In this document: one piece after another, positions 1-7,739 of the stretch
How positions within the stretch are numbered: the stretch's first letter is position 1
How the letters are laid out: every line of letters starts with the position of its first letter
Assembly (NCBI GenBank): GCA_017307785.1
Contig: JAFKGI010000004.1
Span: forward strand, 124,001 to 188,000
DNA length: 64,000 bases
From: Vulcanimicrobiota bacterium
Lineage (GTDB): Bacteria; Vulcanimicrobiota; Xenobia; Xenobiales; JADMJV01
Direction of reading: 5' to 3'
Position numbers and translations under genes: made by a program
The notes under the pieces: model-generated
What the model was told of the DNA's origin: nothing
Seen by the model: the letters and a program-made list of their open reading frames with translations, nothing else
Database searches by the model: none

Positions 1-27
1 TGTAAAGCGCTTGTTAACAGTTTGCGA

Positions 28-783
28 TTAGCTGAAGGTGTGGAACTGGGCTGAAGGATCTGCCTGGCCCGGGGCCAGCACCTTGGGCATCACGTAAACA
101 GCGGCGTTGCCGTTGTTGAACAGGTCGGGATGGTTGGGGTCGAGCAAGGATTTTTCGCCGCCGTTGCTGATCACTTCGGCCGGCTGTCCCAGACCCTTGG
201 GCAGGTAGATGTCGTGCTGGCTGACTTTGCCTTCCTCGTGGAAGAAACCGACTTCTTTGCCGGGGTAGGTCCCGGATTTCACTTCGAAGGAGCCGGGGTC
301 GACGGTGACCTGAATCGCGTCCAGGCCGACCTGGCACTGGATCACGTCGGCGGCGGGGGTGTCTCCCAACCGGAAGCCTTTGTCGACCAGGGGGCGAGTG
401 ACGGTGGTCTGCATGCCTTCCCAGCGCTGGGCAAAGGTCTTGACCTCGCCATTCTGCGGCACGCCGTCGCGCTTGCCGAAAATCCAGAAACTCTTTTTGT
501 CGGTCCAGACGCCCAGGTTTTGACCGCGCTGCTCGGCGGGTGTGTTCTTCACGATGTCCTGAAATTGAGCCAGGCTGCGGACCGGCTGCCAGTCGGCATC
601 GGCGCTGGGGCGGTGGGCCAGGGCAATGTGTTCGCCGACCGGGATGAAACTGTCGGGCTTGCATGGCTTCACGACCGGCTCTCCATTGGCGGCGTTGCCG
701 ACGACCAGGTTGGTCATCCCGCGGCTTGCGGTCTTGCCCAAGAAGTTGTTCTGCGAGAAAGCGTACTGATTGCGAATGTCCAT
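28..783 (-). CDS. Hypothetical protein, lineage-specific
   Basis: A 251-residue protein that I do not recognise. The chosen ATG has a GGAGG box about 9 bases upstream; an upstream in-frame ATG lacks one. There is no signal peptide or membrane segment. The N-terminus (MDIRNQYAFSQNN) is polar, and the body has mixed beta/loop character with a PGKEVGFFHEEGK stretch near residue 195. It resembles other proteins of this window in being soluble, cytoplasmic-looking and without a known domain. It is a single gene here: the next minus-strand gene upstream ends in a strong terminator, so it has its own promoter within the short gap before it. Confidence 0.7.
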   Translation of the reverse strand: MDIRNQYAFSQNNFLGKTASRGMTNLVVGNAANGEPVVKPCKPDSFIPVGEHIALAHRPSADADWQPVRSLAQFQDIVKNTPAEQRGQNLGVWTDKKSFWIFGKRDGVPQNGEVKTFAQRWEGMQTTVTRPLVDKGFRLGDTPAADVIQCQVGLDAIQVTVDPGSFEVKSGTYPGKEVGFFHEEGKVSQHDIYLPKGLGQPAEVISNGGEKSLLDPNHPDLFNNGNAAVYVMPKVLAPGQADPSAQFHTFS

Positions 784-852
784 GTGTGTATTCCTCCGGT
801 CCTGTGAGTCCACAATAGGTACCGTCCAAGAAAAAATGCTGAAAACTTAAAA

Positions 853-883
853 AAGTGCCCCGGCGGGATCCGCCGGGGCACTT
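853..883 (-). terminator. Intrinsic terminator of the Cys-rich gene pair
   Basis: Perfect 14-bp hairpin, AAGTGCCCCGGCGG and its complement, with a 3-base loop. On the minus strand it is followed by a T-rich tail (TTTTAAGTTTTC). It lies 27 bases past the stop of the Cys-rich gene at 911, as expected for a rho-independent terminator. Confidence 0.85.
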
Positions 884-910
884 CTAGACCGCTAGAGCGG
901 GTCCGTCAGT

Positions 911-1162
911 TTAGTCGCAGCAGGCCGCGCCGGGCACGCAGCAAGCCGCTCCCGGAGCACAGCAGTCCTCCGCCTTGGCATCCGACTTCTCGGCGCAGCA
1001 ATCGGCCCCCGGTTTGCAGCAGTCCGCACCCGGCTGACAGCAGTCGGGGGCGGATGCCTGGACGGTCTGGGCGACCTGCAGGGCCAGTTGGCCGGCGCTC
1101 GGGGCCGGTTCGGCAAACGCAAAGCCCGTGAGAGCCAGAACGGAAATAAGCATGGTTTTCAT
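911..1162 (-). CDS. Secreted Cys-pair repeat protein
   Basis: An 83-residue protein with an apparent signal peptide (MKTMLISVLALTGFAFAEP) followed by a mature part dominated by Cys-Cys pairs: DCCQPGADCCKPGADCC, then DCCAPGAACCVPGAACCD. The pairs recur every seven residues in each block, with a Glu/Lys/Asp-rich linker between. The start has a GGAGG box 8 bases upstream. The regular vicinal cysteines suggest metal binding or a disulfide-rich surface protein, but I know no matching family. It lies downstream of a second Cys-rich secreted ORF and is closed by a terminator. The operator at 1591-1634 probably controls it. Confidence 0.75.
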   Translation of the reverse strand: MKTMLISVLALTGFAFAEPAPSAGQLALQVAQTVQASAPDCCQPGADCCKPGADCCAEKSDAKAEDCCAPGAACCVPGAACCD

Positions 1163-1205
1163 AGAAAAATCCTCCTGAAAATAAAGTTCGTGGATAGGGA
1201 TCGGG

Positions 1206-1538
1206 TTATCCGAGGAGGACCGGGGGAGCGCGGGGACGGCATTCCGTGCTCTCGGGAGCGGACAGGAGCGGCGAGCGGTAAGCTGTGGCCGCACAAACAG
1301 GCTCCGCCGAGACTGCCAGGGGGAGGGTCGTCTCGGAAGCAAGCACGATCGGGGGGAGAAAGCCGGGACTGAGAGCGCGGTCCTCGTTGGACGGAGGACA
1401 CTGGCACAATTGGGGTCCGCAGTCGCAGGTGGTAGCACTGGCGACCGGTATCTGCCGGCAGCAACAGGACGAAGTGTCGGGCTGCTGCCACAGCGACCAG
1501 CTCACAAAGAGCGAGACAAGAACCAACCAGAGCTTCAC
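1206..1538 (-). CDS. Putative Cys-rich exported protein
   Basis: A likely 110-residue protein starting at GTG. Its N-terminus (VKLWLVLVSLFVSWSLW) looks like a signal peptide or anchor, and it then carries SSCCCRQ, CDC and CQC clusters before a Pro/Ser/Ala-rich tail. No clear ribosome site precedes the GTG, so start and reality are uncertain. In favour are the hydrophobic leader, the cysteine clustering shared with the next gene 43 bases downstream, and its position just below the operator that also faces the DUF4173 gene. No known domain is recognised. Confidence 0.5.
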   Translation of the reverse strand: MKLWLVLVSLFVSWSLWQQPDTSSCCCRQIPVASATTCDCGPQLCQCPPSNEDRALSPGFLPPIVLASETTLPLAVSAEPVCAATAYRSPLLSAPESTECRPRAPPVLLG

Positions 1539-1590
1539 GCCAGACCAAAGTCGCGGCCGGCTCAAAAAGTTCCACCTTGCACAAGAAAGA

Positions 1591-1634
1591 ACTTTGCGAT
1601 ACAAAGTGTAGAGGATTACTTTGTATCGCAAAGT
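1591..1634. promoter_or_regulatory. Paired inverted-repeat operator in a divergent promoter
   Basis: ACTTTGCGATACAAAGT (1591-1607) is followed 10 bases later by its exact reverse complement (1618-1634). Each arm is itself a dyad, ACTTTG-N5-CAAAGT, so the site looks like two operator half-sites for a dimeric winged-helix repressor. A plus-strand promoter can be read through it: TTGCGA (1594) and TACTTT (1617) with a 17-base spacer. Binding would block transcription of the DUF4173 run and probably of the Cys-rich genes on the other side. The regulator gene is not in the window. Confidence 0.75.
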
Positions 1635-1652
1635 GCAGGTGGGAGGACACAC

Positions 1653-2972
1653 ATGTCTCGATGGTTCTTGGGTTCGAGCTTGATCGTGGCGGGTCTGGTG
1701 GAAGCAGTGTTGTGGGGGGTGCGCAGCGGACCTGGATGGTTGCTGCTGGTGGCTCTGGCCTTCGTCTTAAGCCACTTTCTGCGCTGGCGACTGGAGCGCC
1801 GAGGCAACGGCTGGGCCGGTTGGCTGTGGTTGGGTTCCGCCGCTTTGGCAAGCGCGCCCTTCCTGTATCATGCGCAACTGGTTCACCTGGTGGCCCCGCC
1901 CCTCTGTTTTGTGGCCCTGTTGCTGGCCTGTTTCTATACGGTCTCACTGCCCAAGCCGCTGGAGGTCATGTCCACCACGGTTTTATTCAGTTGGGGCTCG
2001 GCTTCCGAGGCTGTGCACATGGCTGCTTCGCAATTGCCCCGATTTTCCGCGTCCACGCGCAAGGGGCTGGGGATGGCGCTGCCACTGGTGTTGCTATTCG
2101 GACTGCTCTTCGTGCAGGCCGACCCGGCTTTCCAGGGGTTTCTCGCCGGCTGGTTGGGTGATTGGCGCGACTTCTCTCTGCGGACCGTGCGCTGGTTGCT
2201 CTGGGCCTGGTTGGCCGGCGCGGTCTGGCTGGAAGCCCGCTTTGACGCACCCTATCTGAGTCAGGAGGTCGAAGGGAGAGGCGACGCGGCCAGCTGGTCG
2301 ATCGCCCTGCACGCGACCAACCTGTTGTTTGTGAGTTTTCTGGCCTGCCAGGCGCGCTATCTTTTCGCCGGTCTGGCTCCGGCCGGCATGACGCTGGCCC
2401 AGTATGCTCGCCACGGTTTTTTCGAGCTCTTCGCGGCGACCTTGCTGGTGGTGGCTCTGGTCGTCTGGGTTCAGGGCCTCACCTACCGGACGGAGAATGC
2501 CCGCAGTGCAGTGCTGGCCTCCCAGGGCCTGTTGCTGTTGACCTTTGGTCTGGTGGCCTCCTCGACTCAACGGATGTCTCTCTATGTTCAGCATTTCGGC
2601 CTGACCCTGACTCGGGCTTACGTATTGGCCGCGTTGGTCGGGATCGTCGCCACGCTGGTGCTGTGCTGCTGGGCTCTGGCGCAAGGCCGCAGTCCACAGT
2701 GGCTGCGGGCCCGACTGTTGCTGCTGGGGATGTTCTCGCTCTCGGGTGTCGCTCTCACCAATGTGGAACTCTGGGTGGCCCGAGTGAACCTCTCTCGCCC
2801 GGAGGTCGACATGGCTTATCTGCAGGGCTTGAGCAGCGATATCGCGCCCGCCCTGGCGCAGCGTCCCAAACTGCTCGGTTCGGTGCTCTCCCAAAATCCT
2901 CCGCAAGACTGGCGTGAGTTCACCTGGAGTTACTACGAGGCTCAACAAAGGAAGAGAACCGCTTCTGAGTAA
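1653..2972 (+). CDS. DUF4173-family multi-pass membrane protein
   Basis: A 439-residue integral membrane protein with about ten or more hydrophobic segments. The region near residues 305-320 (RMSLYVQHFGLTLTRAY) matches the signature of DUF4173 proteins, whose biochemical role is unknown. The ATG has GGGAGG 6 bases upstream, directly after the paired operator, so the gene is probably repressed by a winged-helix regulator; DUF4173 genes are often next to such regulators. It is followed 11 bases later by a FecR-like gene and then by four lipid-related genes, so it may head the transcript for that run. Confidence 0.8.
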   Translation: MSRWFLGSSLIVAGLVEAVLWGVRSGPGWLLLVALAFVLSHFLRWRLERRGNGWAGWLWLGSAALASAPFLYHAQLVHLVAPPLCFVALLLACFYTVSLPKPLEVMSTTVLFSWGSASEAVHMAASQLPRFSASTRKGLGMALPLVLLFGLLFVQADPAFQGFLAGWLGDWRDFSLRTVRWLLWAWLAGAVWLEARFDAPYLSQEVEGRGDAASWSIALHATNLLFVSFLACQARYLFAGLAPAGMTLAQYARHGFFELFAATLLVVALVVWVQGLTYRTENARSAVLASQGLLLLTFGLVASSTQRMSLYVQHFGLTLTRAYVLAALVGIVATLVLCCWALAQGRSPQWLRARLLLLGMFSLSGVALTNVELWVARVNLSRPEVDMAYLQGLSSDIAPALAQRPKLLGSVLSQNPPQDWREFTWSYYEAQQRKRTASE

Positions 2973-2983
2973 AACGGCCTGGT

Positions 2984-3727
2984 ATGAAGCTGCTCGCCTT
3001 TCTGCTGGCCGTGTCGCTGGCCGGTGCCGGTGCCCCGGCTATGGTCGTGGCCAGCAAGGGTTCGGTGCCGGCCCCGGTGCTGACGACTTTGCAAACCGGT
3101 CAACGGCTGACTCTGGGCGTCGACAGTGAGTTGACCGTCAGCTTCCTGCAGGGTGGGGCTCGTAGTCTCTGCAGAGGGCCAGGCGTCTTTCAGGTGGGTT
3201 TGACCGAAATGGAGCTGCTGAGCGGTCCCGGTTCGGTGAATACGCAGAAGAACGAAGTCCGCGCGGCCATCACTCCCAATAGCTGGACCAACTGGGACGA
3301 AATGGCCGGTGTGCGGCGTGACGAAATTCACTACGCCGGCGACCCCACCTGGTTGGAGCCACAGGCGAGATTGAGCTGGACCGCTCCGGCAGACCTACAA
3401 GAGATTGAGGTTGTGGTCGAACACTACCCGGATTACCGGCGCGTCTACAAGGGGACGGTGAGTCCTCAGCAGCCGCCTGCTCTGGACCTGGAGTCGGGCC
3501 AGACCTACGTGGTCAGTTTGAGGGGTTTTGCTCCGGGCCGCACGGTGGATTCCGCGGAGCAACGGCTGGAGGTTCTCTCTCGAGAAGACCGGGAGCGGTT
3601 GCTGGCCTGGGAGTCGAAAGCTCAGTCTCCAGCAGACCTGGTCGAACTATACTCCTGGCTGATGAGCCGAGGCCTGGTCAGCCGGGCCGAGCGGCTGCGA
3701 GCCGAGAATCCTGGAGCGTTTCCGTGA
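2984..3727 (+). CDS. Secreted FecR-like protein
   Basis: A 247-residue protein with a signal peptide (MKLLAFLLAVSLAGAGAPA). The segment after it (about 23-80) resembles the core of FecR-domain beta proteins: GQRLTLGVDSELTVSFLQGG followed by a PGVF turn. The rest includes a fibronectin-like beta stretch (about 120-195) and a helical tail. FecR-like modules in periplasmic proteins are often structural or sensory; the actual role is unknown. The gene sits between the DUF4173 gene and the glycosyltransferase, whose GTG overlaps its stop by 4 bases, so the genes are co-transcribed and probably translationally coupled. Confidence 0.65.
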   Translation: MKLLAFLLAVSLAGAGAPAMVVASKGSVPAPVLTTLQTGQRLTLGVDSELTVSFLQGGARSLCRGPGVFQVGLTEMELLSGPGSVNTQKNEVRAAITPNSWTNWDEMAGVRRDEIHYAGDPTWLEPQARLSWTAPADLQEIEVVVEHYPDYRRVYKGTVSPQQPPALDLESGQTYVVSLRGFAPGRTVDSAEQRLEVLSREDRERLLAWESKAQSPADLVELYSWLMSRGLVSRAERLRAENPGAFP

Positions 3728-4704
3728 TCTTACCTGGTATGGCCGCCACTGCTGGCCTGGGTGTTCTGGGCTACAACTATTTGAGTGGGCGCAACCTGAT
3801 TGCCGACAGTTGGGATCAGTTTCGGCTGGTCAGTCAGCCCCTGGAGTATTGGGAGGAAGTCTGGCGGAAGCGCCCTCCCACGCAAATCGTCGCCTGTCTG
3901 ACCACGATTCCCAGCCGCCTGCCCTATCTGGAGCTGACTCTCAAGAGTCTGCTCTATCAGAACTGGGCTTTGCAGAAAGTCCGCTTGCATCTGCCGGCGT
4001 ATTCGGCGCGCGAGAAGACCGCTTACGTGGTGCCTGAAAACCTGCGCGGTCGAGAGTGGTTAGAGATCGTGACCTGTCAGGACTACGGGCCGGCCACCAA
4101 GCTGATTCCGGCCGTTCTGGATCTGCCTTCCGATCAGCGGATCCTGGTGGTGGACGATGACATGCTGTATCCGGCCAGCCTCACCCAGCATTTGCTCGGC
4201 CACTCGCAGCGACAGTCGGACTGGGTTACCTGCTCCAGTGGCTGGGTCGTGCCTGAGGACCTCGTGGATCGGCCCACCACGCTGTGGGATAACCTTCGTC
4301 AGAAGGCTCCGGTCCCGGTCAAGTGCACCCGGGTCCGCGAGGCCTACCCGATCGATATTGTGCAGGGCTACTCCGGATTTCTGACCCGGCCTTCGTTTTA
4401 TGACAAGGAGCGACTGGTGGACTATAGCGGAACGCCGGATGCCTGCCGCTGGGTGGATGACGTCTGGCTGAGTGCCCAGTGCCTGGTGCCCAAAGCCGTT
4501 TATCCAGCCCCGCGCTACTGTTTTGAGCGCTGGAAGATGCGTAAGATGATGAAGGCCGGAAGTTTGGGCCGGCTCAATCGCGGCGACGGGGATCCGTTGA
4601 CCCGGAACAACACCATCGCCATTCGTCACCTGAGAGAAAATTGGTTGAACGCACTTCCAGGAGGGAGGAACGAGCAGAACCCGAACCCCCTGGGCCATTC
4701 ATGA
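3724..4704 (+). CDS. Glycosyltransferase-like protein
   Basis: A 326-residue protein with an N-terminal hydrophobic segment (1-20) and a family-2-type nucleotide-sugar fold. QIVACLTTIPSRLPYLELTL (54-73) is the opening strand and turn, and VVDDD (142-146) is the expected metal/nucleotide-binding DxD site. The later WVDDVWLSAQCL would suit an acceptor or catalytic acidic motif. LTTIPSRL-type proteins occur among poorly characterised bacterial and plant glycosyltransferases. It starts at GTG overlapping the previous stop and overlaps the next gene (ATGA). Its place beside a CDP-alcohol transferase and PAP2 protein suggests it glycosylates a membrane lipid; donor and acceptor are unknown. Confidence 0.7.
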   Translation: MILPGMAATAGLGVLGYNYLSGRNLIADSWDQFRLVSQPLEYWEEVWRKRPPTQIVACLTTIPSRLPYLELTLKSLLYQNWALQKVRLHLPAYSAREKTAYVVPENLRGREWLEIVTCQDYGPATKLIPAVLDLPSDQRILVVDDDMLYPASLTQHLLGHSQRQSDWVTCSSGWVVPEDLVDRPTTLWDNLRQKAPVPVKCTRVREAYPIDIVQGYSGFLTRPSFYDKERLVDYSGTPDACRWVDDVWLSAQCLVPKAVYPAPRYCFERWKMRKMMKAGSLGRLNRGDGDPLTRNNTIAIRHLRENWLNALPGGRNEQNPNPLGHS

Positions 4705-5285
4705 TCAGTCAGTTGCGAGAACCCACGCGCCCACTACGCGCAGCCCTTGCCCGGCCGCTGGTTGCGCTGGGAGTCCACCCAAATTGGATCACGCTGGCGG
4801 CCATCCCGCTGAGCACAGCCGCCGCCTGGGTTCTTTACCAGGGTAATGGCCGCTGGGCACTTGTCCTGGCCCTGCTGGCCGCCGCCATGGACTTCCTGGA
4901 CGGCGAAGTGGCCCGGTTGCAAAATCGGCCCACCGCTTTTGGAAATTATTTGGAGGCCCTGGTCGACCGCTGGGTAGACGGCATCTTGTTGGTGGGCTTC
5001 ATTCCGGCCTACCCTCTGGCCGCCGGTTTGGCCATCATCCTCAGTAGCCTGGTTAGCTATACCAAGGCCCGTCTGGGACTGGTCATCGCCACCGACAACA
5101 GCGATTGGCCCGGCTGGGGCGATCGAAGCGACCGGCTGCTGCTACTGCTGGGCGCCGTTGCCTTGGGTCCGGTGAGCACCTGGAGCCGCCTGCTACTCTG
5201 GATTCTTGTGCTCGTCTCGCTGGTCGGTTGCGTGCAGCGCGTGCAGCACGCTCGTCGCCAGATCGAGCAAGCCGGCTTAAAATAG
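4701..5285 (+). CDS. CDP-alcohol phosphatidyltransferase family protein
   Basis: A 194-residue membrane enzyme with about six hydrophobic segments. The family motif DG-x2-AR-x8-G-x3-D-x3-D is nearly complete: D64, D67-G68, A71-R72, G81 and D89, but the third aspartate is E85 (GNYLEALVDR). These enzymes move a phosphoalcohol from a CDP-activated lipid or alcohol, typically making phosphatidylinositol phosphate, phosphatidylglycerol phosphate or related lipids. The substrate cannot be assigned. The neighbours, a PAP2_3-like protein and sphingoid-type enzymes, make transfer of a polar head group to a ceramide-like lipid, or synthesis of its donor, a reasonable inference. The start overlaps the previous gene by 4 bases. 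Confidence 0.85.
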   Translation: MISQLREPTRPLRAALARPLVALGVHPNWITLAAIPLSTAAAWVLYQGNGRWALVLALLAAAMDFLDGEVARLQNRPTAFGNYLEALVDRWVDGILLVGFIPAYPLAAGLAIILSSLVSYTKARLGLVIATDNSDWPGWGDRSDRLLLLLGAVALGPVSTWSRLLLWILVLVSLVGCVQRVQHARRQIEQAGLK

Positions 5286-5289
5286 GGCG

Positions 5290-6138
5290 GTGGAAGCACG
5301 AACCTTTCGCGGGGGCGAAGCCTGGCTAGCCGCTTTCTGGCTGTTCAGCAGCGCGATTCTCATCTTTGGTCCGCACTCATCGGCTGCGTCCATTCAGTTG
5401 GCCCTACTCCAGTTGGTGGCTGCCGCTTTTCTGTTCATGCTCTCGAGCTGGTGCGATCGGCATCCTGACCACGGCTGGCTTTTTTGGGTTCCCTGGGCTC
5501 CTTTCTTTTTCTGGACTTACGGAAACATCGATAAGGTTCACCAGGTTCTGGACTGGCCCACCCTGGACGCCATGGTTCAGGGCTGGGAGCACTCCATCTG
5601 GGGCAGCATCAAGCCAGCTCTGGACTGGAGTCTGAACTGGCCCTGGCTGTGGTTTTCCGAAGCCATCCACCTCTGCTACATCACCTACTACGGCATGGCT
5701 CCCTTTCTGATTATTCGCCTGTTACGCAAGGACCGACCGGACCTGGCTCGTCTGGCGCTGGCCGGGGCAGTGTCCAGTCTGGTGTGTTGTTACGCCATCA
5801 ATATCCTGGTCCCGGTTCGCGGTCCTCGGCCCCTCTATCCGCCTCTGGCGGACGGGTTGCATGGTCCCATCTGGACGATCTGCCACGCTGCTCTCAAAAA
5901 AGGCGCCGCCGGGGCGGCCGCCTTCCCCTCGGGCCACACCTCGCTTTCCATGGCGACCGCATTCATGGCCTGGCGCTGGGACCGAAAACTGTTTCCGTTT
6001 TACGGCCTGTGGGCGGCCGGCGTGGTCTCCGCGACCATTTACGGGCGGTTCCACTATAGCGTGGACGTGATGGCCGGCACCCTGCTGGCCGCTTTCTGCG
6101 CAGGTCTTGTTATCTTCCGTGACCCAGACCGTCAGTAA
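5290..6138 (+). CDS. PAP2-superfamily membrane phosphatase/phosphotransferase
   Basis: A 282-residue membrane protein starting at GTG, 4 bases after the previous stop. It carries the PAP2 signatures: PVRGPRP (175-181), FPSGHTS (212-218) with the catalytic His, and RFHYSVD (253-259) with the second His and Asp. The first motif lacks the long Lys-x6-Arg spacing of ordinary phosphatases and looks more like the PAP2_3/Aur1 group, which includes inositol-phosphorylceramide synthases. Around seven hydrophobic helices are visible. In this setting it may transfer a phospho-head group to a ceramide-type acceptor or dephosphorylate the product of the neighbouring CDP-alcohol enzyme. Confidence 0.85.
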   Translation: MEARTFRGGEAWLAAFWLFSSAILIFGPHSSAASIQLALLQLVAAAFLFMLSSWCDRHPDHGWLFWVPWAPFFFWTYGNIDKVHQVLDWPTLDAMVQGWEHSIWGSIKPALDWSLNWPWLWFSEAIHLCYITYYGMAPFLIIRLLRKDRPDLARLALAGAVSSLVCCYAINILVPVRGPRPLYPPLADGLHGPIWTICHAALKKGAAGAAAFPSGHTSLSMATAFMAWRWDRKLFPFYGLWAAGVVSATIYGRFHYSVDVMAGTLLAAFCAGLVIFRDPDRQ

Positions 6139-7057
6139 GGCTCCGAAACGCCGCGGCCTCAACAGTCTGATGCTGATTCTCGGGCTGGGCTTGCTGATGT
6201 GGGTGTGGGCACAGTTCTCTCTTGATTTGGTGCGTCAGGCGCTGGTGCAGGCGGGTTGGGGTCTAGTTCCTCTCGGTCTGCTGGGCCTGGTCTGGATGCC
6301 CTGGGATGTGCTGGCCACGGCCGCGCTGGTTCCCTCTCCGCGTCGCTGGATGCGGCTTTTCTTGCTGGAGTGGAGCAGTGACGGGTTCTCTCGCTTGATT
6401 CCCTCGGCCGGACTGGGTGGCGAGCCGTTTCGCTATCGGCATTTGCGCTCCATGACCACCCAGCCGGCCAAAGTAGTCCTGGCTTACCGGATGTTTCACG
6501 CCATTTCCGGTTTGGCGGCGACCCTGGTGGGTGCCGCTCTGTGCGCCTACTCGGGGATTTCGCCAGGCCATTCCTGGATGCACCTGGTGGGGGTCACGGT
6601 GGGGGTTATGCTGATTCTCTGCGGCGCACTGCTCTGGTGGCGCCCTTTTCCCGTGCTCGTCCTGCTACGTGGCCAGATTCCTAAACTGGTAAGCCGCCTG
6701 TTCCAGGTGGTAGAGGTGGCCTTCCTGTTGTTTTTGCTGGGGCAGGCCGTTACTCCCGAGCGGGTGCTGTTGATTCAGGCCTGTCTGGCAGCCAGCACGT
6801 TTCTCTTCGCCTTCGTGCCGGGCGGACTGGGAGTGCAAGAGAAGGCCTTGATGCTGGCCTGCACCGAGTTAGGCATGACGACTCAGGTGGGTTTTCAGGT
6901 GGGCTTGTTACGCCGCTGCCGCCAGTTGCTCTGGGCTGGCTACGGAATGTTGGCGGCTATTTGGCTGGAGGACGCTCTAAGATCCGATTCAGAATCCCCG
7001 GCGCCCAGCGAGCCAGCAGATGAGCCAGTCGCCCGTCCAGGCTCGGAATCACCGTAA
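6119..7057 (+). CDS. MprF/LPG-synthase-type transmembrane flippase domain protein
   Basis: About 312 residues with seven to eight membrane helices and the pattern of the lysylphosphatidylglycerol-synthase transmembrane family (PF03706-like). This includes the SAGLGGEPFRYRHL loop near residue 95 and FVPGGLGVQEKALM near 235, typical of this group. It lacks the soluble aminoacyl-transfer domain of MprF. Relatives move lipids across the membrane, so a flippase role for the lipid made by the cluster is inferred. The GTG at 6119 is preferred; a TTG at 6107 is possible. It overlaps the PAP2 gene by 20 bases and the convergent SDR gene by about 100 bases. Confidence 0.75.
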   Translation: MTQTVSKAPKRRGLNSLMLILGLGLLMWVWAQFSLDLVRQALVQAGWGLVPLGLLGLVWMPWDVLATAALVPSPRRWMRLFLLEWSSDGFSRLIPSAGLGGEPFRYRHLRSMTTQPAKVVLAYRMFHAISGLAATLVGAALCAYSGISPGHSWMHLVGVTVGVMLILCGALLWWRPFPVLVLLRGQIPKLVSRLFQVVEVAFLLFLLGQAVTPERVLLIQACLAASTFLFAFVPGGLGVQEKALMLACTELGMTTQVGFQVGLLRRCRQLLWAGYGMLAAIWLEDALRSDSESPAPSEPADEPVARPGSESP

Positions 7058-7739
7058 AGGGATTGCGCGGTAAGGCTTTCAGCAGGTAGCGCGCCACTAC
7101 CGAGGCCTCCAGGACCTGCACTTTTTCCTCTTGGGCCAGCACTTCGGGAGGCTTGCGCAGGTTCTCTTGATCCAGTCCGGGCGTGCGGGTGTTGGGAGGG
7201 CAAAGCGCTGAAACTCGGATCCCGTAGCCGGCAACCTCGCGGCGTAGAGCCTCGGAGAATCCCATGACGGCGTATTTGCTACCGCAGTAGCCGGTGTAGC
7301 CGAACAGCCCCATCACTCCACCCAGAGAAGAGACGTTCACGATGTGGCCCCCACGCTGTTGCACCAGCGCGGGCAAAACGGCTTTGCAGACGTAAGCGGT
7401 GCCAAGATAGTTGACCTGGCTCATGGTGGCCAGTTCGGCCGCGCTCACGTCGAGCAGGTAGCCGGGCAACGCCAGGCCGGCGCAGTTGAAAACGAATTGC
7501 GGTGTGCCATCCTTTTGCAGTGCCTCGGCAACGGCCGCCTCGGTGGCCGCGTAGTCGGAAACATCCACGGCCGTCCATTGAGCCCCCAGGCGGCCGGCTT
7601 CGCTTTGCAGCAGGTCGGCGCGGCGGGCCCAGAGTCGAACCCGACAGCCCTGCTTGAGCAACTCCTCGCCGATGGCCAGCCCGATTCCCTGGCTCCCGCC
7701 AAACACCCAGGCTAATTTGTCTCGGTAGTAGTTCTTCAC
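6957..7739 (-). CDS. Short-chain dehydrogenase, 3-ketodihydrosphingosine-reductase-like
   Basis: A 260-residue classical SDR. It has the cofactor loop GGSQGIG (14-20), NCAG (85-88), the catalytic Ser at 137/138 and YCGSK (Y151, K155). The active-site context GYTGYCGSKYAVMGFSEALR and the C-terminal hydrophobic segment resemble 3-ketodihydrosphingosine reductases, which reduce the 3-keto group of a long-chain base with NADPH. The gene overlaps the upstream GNAT gene by 4 bases (GTGA), so the two are coupled. A keto-reductase is exactly what the divergent oxoamine synthase would need. A general acyl-ketone or steroid SDR is the alternative. Confidence 0.8.
   Translation of the reverse strand: MKNYYRDKLAWVFGGSQGIGLAIGEELLKQGCRVRLWARRADLLQSEAGRLGAQWTAVDVSDYAATEAAVAEALQKDGTPQFVFNCAGLALPGYLLDVSAAELATMSQVNYLGTAYVCKAVLPALVQQRGGHIVNVSSLGGVMGLFGYTGYCGSKYAVMGFSEALRREVAGYGIRVSALCPPNTRTPGLDQENLRKPPEVLAQEEKVQVLEASVVARYLLKALPRNPFTVIPSLDGRLAHLLARWAPGILNRILERPPAK

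Noticed and set aside
1..27. Palindrome-like TGTAAAGCGCTTGTTAACA at the window edge
   Set aside because: It is imperfect, cut off from its context by the window start and lies past the 3' end of a minus-strand gene; not enough to call an operator.
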